A stretch of DNA of 64,000 nucleotides from JAWWOW01 sp033851265 (GCA_033851265.1 JAWWOW010000007.1:1-64000); one strand, 5' to 3'. Shown: positions 25,381 to 33,856, counted from the stretch's first letter. The notes: generated by a model from the sequence alone, not told the origin. Numbers and translations: made by a program.

Positions 25381-26022
25381 ATGGCGGAGCTGTCGTTTGA
25401 GTGCCTCGACGTCACTGCCGAGCAGTACACCGCCGCGCCGACGCTGACCTTCCGCCTGCGCATCACTGAGGCAACCGGTGTGCCGGTTCACACGCTCGCT
25501 CTGCACACGCAGATCCGCATCGAGCCGGTACGGCGACGCTACGACCCGCTCGAGGTAGACCGGCTGAATGATCTGTTCGGCACCCCGGACCGCTGGGGCG
25601 ACACCTTGCACGCGATGCAGTTCGCCACGGTCTCGACGATGATCCAAGGCTTTGTCGACTCGACCGAGGTCGACATCCCGGTTCAGTGCACGTTCGACAC
25701 CGAGGTCGCTGCCTCCAAGTACTTCACTTCGCTCGCCGACGGTGAGATTCCGTTCCTGCTGCTGTTCTCCGGTACGGCGTTCATCCGCGGCGGAACGGGA
25801 GTGGTCGTCGACCCGGTCCCCTGGGACCGTGAAGTGAACTTCCGGATGCCGGTGGCCACGTGGCGTGAGCTCATGGACTACCACTTCGGGGGCTCGGCCT
25901 GGCTGAGGATGGGTCGGCATTCCATTGATGCTCTGTCACGGTTCCGCACTTCCCGCGCGCTGAAGAGCTGGGACGACACGGTCGCTCACCTGCTGAAGGA
26001 AGCAGGGGAGGAGTTGCCGTGA
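25381..26022 (+). CDS. DUF6084 family protein, hydrogenase-associated
   Basis: A 213-residue soluble protein of unknown function that follows DUF5947 after one base. It is mainly beta-predicted: ELSFECLDVTAEQYTAAP, LTFRLRITEATGVPVHTLAL, VDIPVQCTFDTEVAASKYF, FLLLFSGTAFIRGGTGVVV. A helical C-terminus follows (WRELMDYHFGGSAWLRM, LKSWDDTVAHLLKEAG). There are no conserved metal-ligand clusters. The family is seen in hydrogenase operons of actinobacteria. It could be a chaperone or docking subunit, which is not shown by the sequence. The stop overlaps the next GTG. Confidence 0.72.
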   Translation: MAELSFECLDVTAEQYTAAPTLTFRLRITEATGVPVHTLALHTQIRIEPVRRRYDPLEVDRLNDLFGTPDRWGDTLHAMQFATVSTMIQGFVDSTEVDIPVQCTFDTEVAASKYFTSLADGEIPFLLLFSGTAFIRGGTGVVVDPVPWDREVNFRMPVATWRELMDYHFGGSAWLRMGRHSIDALSRFRTSRALKSWDDTVAHLLKEAGEELP

Positions 26023-27395
26023 CCACCGTGGAGCCGGACACCCGCGACGCGTTCGCGGTAGCGAGGCAGGTCGCTGACGCGGTGCTGTTCGAGGGCTACG
26101 TTCTCTATCCGTATCGCGCGTCCTCGGCCAAGAACCAGATGCGTTGGCAGTTCGGCGTACTCGTCCCGCCGTCGTACGCCGATGTCTCCAGCGAGCGGTC
26201 GGCATTCGAGACCCAGGTGCTGCTCGATCCCGACGACGTCTGTGTCGTCGACGTCGAGCTGCGCTTCCTGCAGGTGCAGTCGCGCGTGATCGAGCAGGCC
26301 CTCCCCAACGGGACCTTCGCCGTGGTCGACGAGTTGGTGGTCGACGACGCCGTTCACGTGCCCTGGGACGAGGGTGTCGATCGCAGCGTCTGCGTTCGTG
26401 TGGCGCTTCCCCTTCCAGGATCTGGGCCGACGCACCTGCCCTTCACGGTGCCGGGCGGGACCGACGTCGACCTGCTGTGCGAGGAAGACAGGACAGTCGG
26501 TCGGTTCGTCCGTCAGCGCTGGGATCTGAGCGGTGACATCATCGTCGAGACCACCGCCATCGACGGGCCGTACTCCGCTGTGCAGTTGACGGTCCGCGTG
26601 GAGAACACGGCACAGGTCCCAGCGACCGATCAACGGGACCGGGCGTTGCGCGCCTCACTCGTCGTTGCACACGCCCTCGTCGCGGCGGATGGCGGCAGGT
26701 TTGTGTCGTCGACGGACTCCCCGGAATGGGCGAAGCCGTACGTCGCCGCACTAATGAACACCGGGGCATGGCCAGTGCTCGTCGGCGCGGGTGACTCCGA
26801 TGACGTGCTGCTGTGCACGCCGATCATCCTCGAGGACCATCCACAGATCGCACCGGAGAGCTCGGTGCAGCTCTATGACGCGACCGAGATCGACGAGATC
26901 CTCACCCTGCGAACAATGGCGTTGACCGACCAGGAGAAGCGAGAGGCGCGGGGCACCGACCCGCGCGCGGCCGCCGTCATCGACCAGGTGGACTCGTTGC
27001 CGCCGGAGATGATGGATCGACTGCACGGCGCAATCCGCCAGTTGAACGTCAAGCCGACCGTGATCAGTGGGCTCGAAGCCGAAGTTCCCGACCAGCCGCC
27101 GTGGTGGAACCCCGAGGCCGACGCGTCGGTGTCACCCGAGACGGACACGGTTGTTATCGATGGCGTGAGCGTTAGCCGCGGCAGTCGCGTCGTCCTGCGT
27201 CCGGGCAGGCACCGGCGGACCGATGCACAGGACCTGTTCCTCGTCGGACGGACAGCGACCGTCCAAGCGGTCGTTCTCGATGTGGACGACGAGACTTATC
27301 TCGCCGTGACCGTCGATGACGACCCCGGCGCCGAGATGGCGATCACGCATGGCCGCTTCCGCTACTTCCGGCCCGATGAGGTCGAAGCGCTGTGA
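26019..27395 (+). CDS. Unassigned 458-aa protein of the hydrogenase operon
   Basis: I cannot assign a family. The 458-residue product is soluble, acidic and has no signal peptide. Visible parts: an N-terminal region (GYVLYPYRASSAKNQMRWQF, about 27-46) rich in aromatic and basic residues; a middle beta-rich region with LRASLVVAHALVAADGGRFV; an acidic helix LTDQEKREARGTDPRAAAVI; and a C-terminal ~80-residue domain (VVIDGVSVSRGSRVVLRPG, AVTVDDDPGAEMAITHGRF, then YFRPDEVEAL) that resembles a small SH3-like barrel. It is coupled to DUF6084 upstream and to the protease downstream by GTGA overlaps, which points to a stoichiometric or assembly role in the hydrogenase. Confidence 0.7.
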   Translation: MTTVEPDTRDAFAVARQVADAVLFEGYVLYPYRASSAKNQMRWQFGVLVPPSYADVSSERSAFETQVLLDPDDVCVVDVELRFLQVQSRVIEQALPNGTFAVVDELVVDDAVHVPWDEGVDRSVCVRVALPLPGSGPTHLPFTVPGGTDVDLLCEEDRTVGRFVRQRWDLSGDIIVETTAIDGPYSAVQLTVRVENTAQVPATDQRDRALRASLVVAHALVAADGGRFVSSTDSPEWAKPYVAALMNTGAWPVLVGAGDSDDVLLCTPIILEDHPQIAPESSVQLYDATEIDEILTLRTMALTDQEKREARGTDPRAAAVIDQVDSLPPEMMDRLHGAIRQLNVKPTVISGLEAEVPDQPPWWNPEADASVSPETDTVVIDGVSVSRGSRVVLRPGRHRRTDAQDLFLVGRTATVQAVVLDVDDETYLAVTVDDDPGAEMAITHGRFRYFRPDEVEAL

Positions 27396-28018
27396 CAGCC
27401 GGCGTTCTGGTCGCGGGCGTGGGCAACGTCTTTCTCGGCGACGACGCCTTCGGAGTGGAGGTTGCGCGGCGACTGGCAGGAGAGGCGATGCCGGACGGGG
27501 TCACGGTCACCGACTTCGGGATCCGCGGCGTCCACCTCGCCTACGAATTGCTCGAGGGTTACGAATCGCTCGTTCTGGTCGATGCGTTGCCGCATGGCGA
27601 GTCACCGGGCGATCTCTGCGTGTTCGAACCGGCCCGCAACCAAGGATCCGGCGACGGCTTGCACGACGCGCATGACCTGTCACCCGCGACGGTGCTCGCG
27701 CTCGTCGACGACCTCGCCAACTCCTTCGGTGGTGGTGTGGCGCGGGTGTTCGTTGTCGGCTGTGAGCCGGAAACGGTCGAAGAGTCCATGGGTCTGTCTG
27801 CCGTCGTCGAAGCGGCCCTCCCCGAGGCGATGCGCTTGGTCAAGGAAGTGGTGGCGGACCTCGTCGGGTCCACGGTCGAACAAGGTGGTGGCGACGATGA
27901 TGCGGTGGGTGTTGGCGGTGCTGGTCCTAATCGGCATCGGAGCAGTGGTCAAGGGAAATGCGCCGGACCTGGCGCGGTACCGGCAGATATCGAAGATGTG
28001 AGGGCGGCGCATGCATGA
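27392..28018 (+). CDS. [NiFe]-hydrogenase maturation protease
   Basis: Nickel-checking endopeptidase (HyaD/HupD/HybD family, M52) expected to remove the 21-residue tail of HhyL. The 208-residue product has GVGNVFLGDDAFGVEVARRL (the Asp takes the nickel-binding Glu16 position of HybD), SLVLVDALPHG (Asp62 equivalent) and LHDAHDLSPATVL (His93 equivalent). The core ends near residue 165 (MRLVKEVVADLVGS). The last ~42 residues (EQGGGDDDAVGVGGAGPNRH onward) are low complexity. They are read through an out-of-frame small membrane-protein gene (27897-28001) and 8 nt into hypA. The tail is therefore probably tolerated overlap rather than a functional domain. Confidence 0.88.
   Translation: MTAGVLVAGVGNVFLGDDAFGVEVARRLAGEAMPDGVTVTDFGIRGVHLAYELLEGYESLVLVDALPHGESPGDLCVFEPARNQGSGDGLHDAHDLSPATVLALVDDLANSFGGGVARVFVVGCEPETVEESMGLSAVVEAALPEAMRLVKEVVADLVGSTVEQGGGDDDAVGVGGAGPNRHRSSGQGKCAGPGAVPADIEDVRAAHA
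27897..28001 (+). CDS. 34-residue DUF6893-like membrane protein nested in the protease gene
   Basis: A complete small frame in the +1 register inside the 3' end of the protease gene, starting at a double ATG (27897, 27900) after AAGGTGG. The product MMRWVLAVLVLIGIGAVVKG has a single membrane helix and ends PDLARYRQISKM. The ending repeats the motif of the 40-residue protein at 20269-20391 (PDLSRYRRIRKM), so chance is unlikely. It stops 9 nt before the hypA ATG. Small DUF6893 proteins occur in actinobacterial hydrogenase operons. A membrane tether or assembly factor for the otherwise soluble hydrogenase is a reasonable guess, not evidence. Confidence 0.68.
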   Translation: MMRWVLAVLVLIGIGAVVKGNAPDLARYRQISKM

Positions 28019-28367
28019 ACTCGGGATGTGCGAGTCGGTGCTGTACGCGGTTCAACGCAGGGCCGGCAACCGGCGGGTCACCGGGCTGCGTGTCCATGTC
28101 GGCGCCTTGAACCGCGTCGTCGAGCCCGCGTTCGTGCAGTCGTTCACCATGGTCGCCACTGGCACGGTCGCTGAAGATGCCGAGATCGATCTGGTCATCG
28201 ATCCGGCAGAGTTTCGCTGCCTGCAGTGCGAGGCCAGTCTCGCGTCCGCCGACATCATGTCGGTGTGCACGCAATGCGGTAGCACGTCACTGGAGTTGGT
28301 TTCCGGTGAACAGATCCTGCTCGAATCAATCTCGGTCGAGTCGACACTGTCGTCGGCCGACGCCTAG
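28011..28367 (+). CDS. hypA: Hydrogenase nickel metallochaperone HypA
   Basis: Delivers nickel to the hydrogenase large subunit, usually with the GTPase HypB. The 118-residue product starts MHELGMCESVLYAV, with His2 as the essential nickel ligand. It ends in a zinc-finger domain with two pairs, CLQC (about 68-71) and CTQC (about 84-87). The length is typical. The start overlaps the last 8 nt of the protease frame. No hypB follows: hypC comes next after 9 nt. Confidence 0.93.
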   Translation: MHELGMCESVLYAVQRRAGNRRVTGLRVHVGALNRVVEPAFVQSFTMVATGTVAEDAEIDLVIDPAEFRCLQCEASLASADIMSVCTQCGSTSLELVSGEQILLESISVESTLSSADA

Positions 28368-28376
28368 GAGCCCGCC

Positions 28377-28649
28377 ATGTGCCTTGGAATTCCGGGCGAG
28401 ATCATCGAAGTCGTCGCGGAGACTCCTGACTTGGCCCGCGTCAACGTCGTTGGGGCCCGCCGCTTGGTCAACATCGGCCTGCTCGAAGGCGAAACGATCG
28501 AGCCGGGTGACTGGATCCTCATCCATGTCGGGTTCGCGCTGTCGAAGATCGACGAGTCCGAGGCGCAAGCTGCCCTCGAGTTCTTGGAGGGCATCGGTCA
28601 GGCCTACGAGGAAGAGCTCGCAGCCATGAGGGCGTCCAGCCTCAACTGA
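28377..28649 (+). CDS. hypC: Hydrogenase assembly chaperone HypC
   Basis: Small chaperone that carries the Fe(CN)2CO group between HypD and the large subunit. The 90-residue product starts MCLGIPGEIIEVV, with the essential Cys2, and has the family core GARRLVNIGLLEGETIEPGD and ILIHVGFALSKIDESEA with the conserved histidine. GGAG lies 6 nt before the ATG. A second, divergent HypC-like protein is encoded at 33853-34071 in the opposite operon. Confidence 0.95.
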   Translation: MCLGIPGEIIEVVAETPDLARVNVVGARRLVNIGLLEGETIEPGDWILIHVGFALSKIDESEAQAALEFLEGIGQAYEEELAAMRASSLN

Positions 28650-28662
28650 GCAGGGAGTGACC

Positions 28663-29799
28663 ATGCGATTCGTCGACGAGTTCCGGGACGCCGACAAGGC
28701 GCGCGCGCTGTCAACGCAGATCACCGCTCTCGCTGAGCCCGGTCGCCACTACAAGTTCATGGAGGTATGCGGGGGCCACACGCACACGATCTATAAGCAC
28801 GGCCTCGAGGACTACCTGCCGGAGAGCGTGCAACTCGTACATGGGCCCGGGTGCCCGGTCTGCGTGATCCCGATGGGACGCGTCGACGATGCCATCGCGA
28901 TCGCCAAACAGCCGGACGTCATCATGACCACATTCGGCGACATGATGCGCGTGCCCGGAGGTAACGGCTCATTCTTCGACGCGAACGCAGCCGGGACCGA
29001 CATTCGCATGGTCTACTCGCCGCTTGACGCACTGAAGGTCGCTCGCGCGAACCCGGACAAGCGCGTGGTCTTCATGGCGATCGGATTCGAGACGACGGCC
29101 CCGTCGACAGCGATGACCGTGCTCCGGGCAAAGGCAGAAGGTTTGGAGAACTTTTCCATCTTCTGCAACCACGTCACGATCATCCCGGCGATCAAGGCGA
29201 TCCTTGACTCACCTGACCTGCGCCTCGACGGGTTCATCGGCCCCGGGCATGTGTCCACGGTGATCGGCTGCCGCCCGTACGAATTCATCACGACGGCGTA
29301 CGACAAGCCTTTGGTGTGTGCTGGGTTCGAACCGCTTGACATCTTGCAATCGGTCTACATGCTCATGAACCAGTTGCGTGAAGGCCGGCGCGACGTGGAG
29401 AACCAGTACTCCCGCGTCGTCCCGTGGGACGGCAACCCCAAGGCGCTGCAGGTCATTGCGGAGGTCATGGAGCTGCGGCCTTACTTCGAATGGCGTGGGC
29501 TCGGGTTCATCTCGCAGTCGGCATTACGGGTGCGCGAGGAGTACGCCGCCTTCGACGCCGAGCGGATCTTCGACGTACCCGGCGTGCGGGTGGCCGACCC
29601 CAAGGCCTGCCAGTGCGGCGAGGTGCTCAAAGGCGTGCTGAAACCATGGGAGTGCAAAGTGTTCGGTACCGCCTGCACCCCGGAGACTCCCATCGGTACG
29701 TGCATGGTGTCGTCGGAGGGCGCGTGCGCGGCGTACTACAACTTCGGCCGGTTCACCCGCGACCGGATCACCATCCCGCTGGAACCGGTGACGACATGA
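28663..29799 (+). CDS. hypD: Hydrogenase formation protein HypD
   Basis: Fe-S scaffold on which the Fe(CN)2CO unit is assembled with HypC. From ATG 28663 the product has 378 residues; GTG at 28657 is also in frame but too close to the GGGAG ribosome site. Landmarks: FMEVCGGHTHTIYKHGL, VHGPGCPVCVIPMGR (catalytic thiols), IGFETTAPSTAMTVL, FIGPGHVSTVIG and the C-terminal cluster region CQCGEVLKGVLKPWECKVFG then ACTPETPIGTCMVSSEGACA, which holds the four [4Fe-4S] ligands. It overlaps hypE by ATGA. Confidence 0.95.
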   Translation: MRFVDEFRDADKARALSTQITALAEPGRHYKFMEVCGGHTHTIYKHGLEDYLPESVQLVHGPGCPVCVIPMGRVDDAIAIAKQPDVIMTTFGDMMRVPGGNGSFFDANAAGTDIRMVYSPLDALKVARANPDKRVVFMAIGFETTAPSTAMTVLRAKAEGLENFSIFCNHVTIIPAIKAILDSPDLRLDGFIGPGHVSTVIGCRPYEFITTAYDKPLVCAGFEPLDILQSVYMLMNQLREGRRDVENQYSRVVPWDGNPKALQVIAEVMELRPYFEWRGLGFISQSALRVREEYAAFDAERIFDVPGVRVADPKACQCGEVLKGVLKPWECKVFGTACTPETPIGTCMVSSEGACAAYYNFGRFTRDRITIPLEPVTT

Positions 29800-30923
29800 C
29801 CACCGGGCAGATGGATCACCAAACGGAGGATCTGCATCAACCGCCGCAGAGCGACCGCGAGCGGCAGGTTCTCGACCGGATCGAGAAGGCGCGTAAGCGC
29901 AAGCCGAAGGTCCGCGAGGAGCTGGTCACGCTCGCGCATGGGGCAGGCGGCAAGGCGTCCCGAACACTGATCGAAGCGGTCTTCGTCGATGCCTTTCGCA
30001 ACCCCACTCTCGAACAACTCGAAGATGGAGCCTCGCTCGAGGTCGGGGGCGCGCGGCTGGCGCTCACCACCGACTCGTTCGTCGTCTCGCCGCTGTTCTT
30101 TCCCGGCGGCAACATCGGGGACCTCGCCGTCAACGGCACGGTCAACGACCTGGCGATGTGCGGTGCCAAGCCGCTCTACCTGTCATCGGGATTTGTCATC
30201 GAAGAGGGCTTCCCCGTGGCCAATCTGCAGCGCATCGTGGCATCGATGGCCGCAGCTGCTACTACTGCTGGCGTGCAGATCGTCACGGGTGACACCAAAG
30301 TCGTGCAGCGCGGCAAGGGCGACGGCTGTTTCATCAACACGAGCGGTGTTGGCGTGCTCGATCGCCCGCTGACCCTGTCGGCCGGCTCGGTGCAACCGGG
30401 CGATGTCGTCATCGTCTCCGGGCCGATCGGAGAGCACGGCATCACGGTGTTGCTGGCCCGCGGCGACCTCGACATCGACGCCGACCTCGAGTCGGATACC
30501 GCCCCCTTGCACGAGCTGACCGCCGGCCTCCTCGACGCGGTCGGCGACCGTGTTCGGTGCCTCCGGGACGCCACGCGTGGGGGAGTCGCGACGATCTGCA
30601 ACGAGGTGGCGAGCGCATCGGGTGTTGCCATTCACCTGGACGAGGCCGCTGTGCCGGTGGAGCCCGTCGTGACCGGTGCCTGTGAGCTACTCGGCATCGA
30701 CCCGTTGTATGTCGCCTGCGAAGGTCGCATGGTTGCCGTCGTCGAGGCTGCTGCGGCGGACGACGCCCTTGTCGCTTTGCGTCGGCACCCGCTCGGTGGA
30801 CGAGCCGCGCTCATCGGCAGGGTGCAAGCCGACCCACCGGGGATCGTGTTGTTGAAGACCGCGTTCGGTGGCACCCGCATCGTCGACTTGCTGGTGGGCG
30901 ACCCGCTACCTCGTATCTGCTGA
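29796..30923 (+). CDS. hypE: Hydrogenase expression/formation protein HypE
   Basis: Dehydrates the thiocarboxamide that HypF makes on its C-terminal cysteine to a thiocyanate, the source of the cyanide ligands. The product has 375 residues, with the PurM/AIR-synthase-like motifs LAHGAGGKASRTLIEAVF, LTTDSFVVSPLFFPGGNIGD, VNGTVNDLAMCGAKPLYLS, GDTKVVQRGKGDG and DATRGGVATICNEVA, and it ends PRIC with the required terminal Cys. About 45 basic residues precede the usual HypE start. The ATG is fixed by the overlap with the hypD stop. The 3' end overlaps the convergent hypF gene by 18 nt. Confidence 0.95.
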   Translation: MTTGQMDHQTEDLHQPPQSDRERQVLDRIEKARKRKPKVREELVTLAHGAGGKASRTLIEAVFVDAFRNPTLEQLEDGASLEVGGARLALTTDSFVVSPLFFPGGNIGDLAVNGTVNDLAMCGAKPLYLSSGFVIEEGFPVANLQRIVASMAAAATTAGVQIVTGDTKVVQRGKGDGCFINTSGVGVLDRPLTLSAGSVQPGDVVIVSGPIGEHGITVLLARGDLDIDADLESDTAPLHELTAGLLDAVGDRVRCLRDATRGGVATICNEVASASGVAIHLDEAAVPVEPVVTGACELLGIDPLYVACEGRMVAVVEAAAADDALVALRRHPLGGRAALIGRVQADPPGIVLLKTAFGGTRIVDLLVGDPLPRIC

Positions 30924-33194
30924 GCCGGCTCGGTCGCGGGCTGCCGCGACGGCGGCCTGGCCGAAGCTGATGCCCCCGTCGTTGGGTGGCACCCGGCTGT
31001 GCAGGAGGACGCGGAACCCGATGAGCTCCAGGCCGTCGGCAACCCGTGTCAGCAGCCGCAGGTTCTGGAAAACCCCGCCAGACAGCGCGACAGTGCCCAG
31101 GCCGGTGTCGTCGCGAATGGCGGCTGCGGCTTGAACGACCGCGTCGGCCAAACCGTTGTGAAAGCGCGCAGAGACGGTCTCGACGCCGATGCCTGCAGCA
31201 ACGTCGTCAACGACCGCACGCACGAGGGGGTCGGTGTCGACGACGAGGCCGTGCGAACCACTGGACAACGCGGCGGCGTATCCCTCGGTGACGTCGACAG
31301 CTGCGCGTTGCTCTAGCTCGATCGCCGCCTGCCCCTCGTAGTTCACGGTGTCCCGGATCCCAACGATCGCGGCGACTGCATCGAACAGACGTCCGGCGCT
31401 CGTCGTCACCGGGGCGCCGACGTCGCCTCGTGCCACGGCGACCACGTGATCCCACTGCGCGGCATTGCGGTGTTGCACATCGAGCAGGGGCGCCACGTCG
31501 TACAAGGCACTGAGGTACGACGCGGCCATCCGCCAGGGTTCGCGGATCGCCGTTGCACCACCCGGGAGTGGATGGGGGGTCAGGTGGCCCACCCGTTCGT
31601 ATGTCGTCAGGTCGGCGACCAGGAACTCGCCCCCCCACAGCGAGCCATCGTCGCCATAACCGGTGCCGTCGCAGGCGACCCCGATGACCGCAGACTCCAT
31701 GTTGTTGTCCGCCAAGCAGGACGCGATGTGCGCGTGATGATGTTGCACGCCTATGACGTCGACCGCATCGAGTTCTAGGGCGTATTTCGTGCTCAGGTAC
31801 TCCGGGTGCAGGTCGTGGGCGACGATCTCGGGCGTGATGTCGAACAATCGCGAGAGGTGCGCGATGCCGTCTGTGAACGAGCGGAACGTCTCGTAGTTCT
31901 CGAGGTCGCCGATGTGGTGGGAGACGACCGCGTGTCGCCCTTTGACGAGGCAGAAGGTGTTCTTCAGCTCGGCGCCGCATGCCAGCACCGGTCGCGGGGC
32001 GCCGGCGGTCAGCTGCAACGGCTGCGGGACGTAGCCGCGGGACCGACGTAGCGGAAGCTCGCGGCCACGGAAGACTTGCGTGACCGAGTCGTCGGTGCGC
32101 ATGTGGATCGGTCGGTCCGAGATCAGAAAGCCGTCGGCAACGTCGGCAAGGCGCTCTCGTGCGTCGTCGTCGAGGTAGGCGATCGGTTCGTCAGACACGT
32201 TGCCGCTCGTCAGCACGATCGGCTCGCCCAACTCGTGCAGCAGCAGGTGGTGCAGCGCTGTGTAAGGGAGCATGACGCCGATCCGCTTGTTGCCAGGGGC
32301 GACGGCAGCGCTTATTCGAGCGTCAGGACGCCGTTGCAGCAGCACGATGGGGCGTTGACGACTGGTGACCAGGGTGATCTCGTCGTCGCTGACCACGGCG
32401 AGATCACGAATCGCGGCAACGTCCACGGTCATCACTGCGAATGGTTTGTCCTCGCGATGCTTACGACTGCGCAGGGCTGAAACGGCGCTGTCATCGGCGG
32501 CAAGCGCGGCCAGGTGATACCCGCCGAGACCCTTGATTGCGAGCACCCGTCCCTGTCGGAGCCAGTCCGCCGCGGTGCGAATGGGATCGTCCGCCGTCAC
32601 CGGACCGGCACGGTCGAGCAGGGTCAGCGTCGGACCGCATGCCGCACAGCAGACCGGCTGTGCGTGATAGCGCCGGTCGCGGGGGTCGTCGTACTCCCGT
32701 GTGCAGTCAGCGCACAGCGGAAAGCCCGACATGGTGGTCTGCGGGCGGTCATAGGGAACTCCGCGGATGATGGTGAACCGCGGTCCGCAGTTGGTGCAGT
32801 TGATGAATGGGTAGCGGTATCGCCGGTCATTCGGGTCGAGCAGTTCGGCGAGGCAGTCATCGCACGTCGTAACGTCGGGTGAGATCAGTGTGTGTGCGGC
32901 GTCATCGCGCTGGCTCGGCGTTATGACAAAGCCGTGGTCGCCGTCGAGCGGTAACGGCTCCGTGCTCACCCGCTCGACGACTGCAAGCGCGGGCGGTCGG
33001 GTGCGCACCGCCGTGACAAGCGCGTCAAGCGACTCGATGGGCCCTTGTGCCTCGATGAAGACGCCGTGGGAATCGTTACCGACCAGGCCGGTGAGTCCGA
33101 GCTCGTCCGCGACGCCGTACACGAAGGGACGGAAGCCGACGCCTTGCACGATGCCCTCGACCCGAATGCGCCACCGTGCGCACTCTTGTGTCAC
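30906..33194 (-). CDS. hypF: Carbamoyltransferase HypF
   Basis: Makes the cyanide precursor by moving the carbamoyl group of carbamoyl phosphate to HypE. The product has 762 residues from GTG 33194 (TTG at 33227 is the far end of the frame). Domains: acylphosphatase-like ~5-95 (RVEGIVQGVGFRPFVYGVA), two zinc fingers ~105-190 (CDDCLAELLDPNDRRYRYPF, NCTNCGPRF, CADCTREYDDP, CCAACGP), YrdC-like ~205-395 (AIKGLGGYHLAALAADD, VLTSGNVSDEPI) and the Kae1/carbamoyltransferase domain ~400-762 (VQHHHAHIASCLADN, CDGTGYGDDGSLWGGEF, ALSGGVFQNLRLL). It starts 3 nt after the SIS-domain gene stop. It is convergent with the main hydrogenase operon rather than in it. Confidence 0.95.
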   Translation of the reverse strand: MTQECARWRIRVEGIVQGVGFRPFVYGVADELGLTGLVGNDSHGVFIEAQGPIESLDALVTAVRTRPPALAVVERVSTEPLPLDGDHGFVITPSQRDDAAHTLISPDVTTCDDCLAELLDPNDRRYRYPFINCTNCGPRFTIIRGVPYDRPQTTMSGFPLCADCTREYDDPRDRRYHAQPVCCAACGPTLTLLDRAGPVTADDPIRTAADWLRQGRVLAIKGLGGYHLAALAADDSAVSALRSRKHREDKPFAVMTVDVAAIRDLAVVSDDEITLVTSRQRPIVLLQRRPDARISAAVAPGNKRIGVMLPYTALHHLLLHELGEPIVLTSGNVSDEPIAYLDDDARERLADVADGFLISDRPIHMRTDDSVTQVFRGRELPLRRSRGYVPQPLQLTAGAPRPVLACGAELKNTFCLVKGRHAVVSHHIGDLENYETFRSFTDGIAHLSRLFDITPEIVAHDLHPEYLSTKYALELDAVDVIGVQHHHAHIASCLADNNMESAVIGVACDGTGYGDDGSLWGGEFLVADLTTYERVGHLTPHPLPGGATAIREPWRMAASYLSALYDVAPLLDVQHRNAAQWDHVVAVARGDVGAPVTTSAGRLFDAVAAIVGIRDTVNYEGQAAIELEQRAAVDVTEGYAAALSSGSHGLVVDTDPLVRAVVDDVAAGIGVETVSARFHNGLADAVVQAAAAIRDDTGLGTVALSGGVFQNLRLLTRVADGLELIGFRVLLHSRVPPNDGGISFGQAAVAAARDRAGSADTR

Positions 33195-33196
33195 TG

Positions 33197-33856
33197 CTAC
33201 ATCAGCTCTCGTTGGGTGAGCTCCCAAAGCACGTGGTACGCCGTCGTCTGCGCCTCCTGGATGCGATGCACAGAGGACGACGGAACGACGAAGAGATGGT
33301 CGATGGTGCCTCCTGTGGCAGCGACCTCCGCCATCCGTCCACCGTCGTACCCGGCGAAGCCGACGGTCAGCATGCCGATCTGACGGGCAGCCTCGAAAGC
33401 CTGCAGAACGTTGGCTGAGCCGCCACTCGTGGACAGCCCGACCGCGACATCGCCCGACCGGGCGAGCGCCGCGAGCTGGCGAGCAAACACCACATCGAAG
33501 CCGACGTCATTGGCAAGAGCAGTGATGACGGCGACGTCATCGGTTAGGCCTACGGCGGGCATCGGTAGCCATTCGCTCCCGGGGGAGGTGAAGAGCCGGA
33601 CCAGGGCCTGCGCGTCGGTGCTGCTCCCTCCGTTGCCAAACGCGTAGAGCGTAGCGCCGGCCCGGAACGCGTTGGCGATCGCTTCGGCGCAGATAGTGAG
33701 CTGTGCGGCGTGGCGGCGTCCCATCCCGGCCCGCAGCTCGGCGATCTCGACGACTTTGTCTTCGGTGGACTGGCGGACTTCAGCGAGGACATCGCCACCG
33801 TTGCCGTTCCCGGCGTACAAGAACGGATAGAGGTCCTCGACACCGCCTTTGGTCAT
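33197..33856 (-). CDS. SIS-domain protein, GmhA-like paralog 1
   Basis: A 219-residue sugar-phosphate isomerase-fold protein related to sedoheptulose-7-phosphate isomerase (GmhA). It keeps the phosphate-binding elements GNGGS (74-78) and STSGGSANV (142-150), and the C-terminal His in YHVLWEL (H208). The catalytic block that reads HFAEEL in E. coli GmhA is ALVRLF here, so the base Glu and its His neighbour are missing. A 40-residue N-terminal extension (DLYPFLYAGNGNGGDVLAEV) is unlike GmhA. It lies between the hypC-like gene (ATGA overlap) and hypF (3-nt gap), so it probably serves hydrogenase maturation rather than heptose synthesis; no other heptose genes are present. Confidence 0.82.
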   Translation of the reverse strand: MTKGGVEDLYPFLYAGNGNGGDVLAEVRQSTEDKVVEIAELRAGMGRRHAAQLTICAEAIANAFRAGATLYAFGNGGSSTDAQALVRLFTSPGSEWLPMPAVGLTDDVAVITALANDVGFDVVFARQLAALARSGDVAVGLSTSGGSANVLQAFEAARQIGMLTVGFAGYDGGRMAEVAATGGTIDHLFVVPSSSVHRIQEAQTTAYHVLWELTQRELM

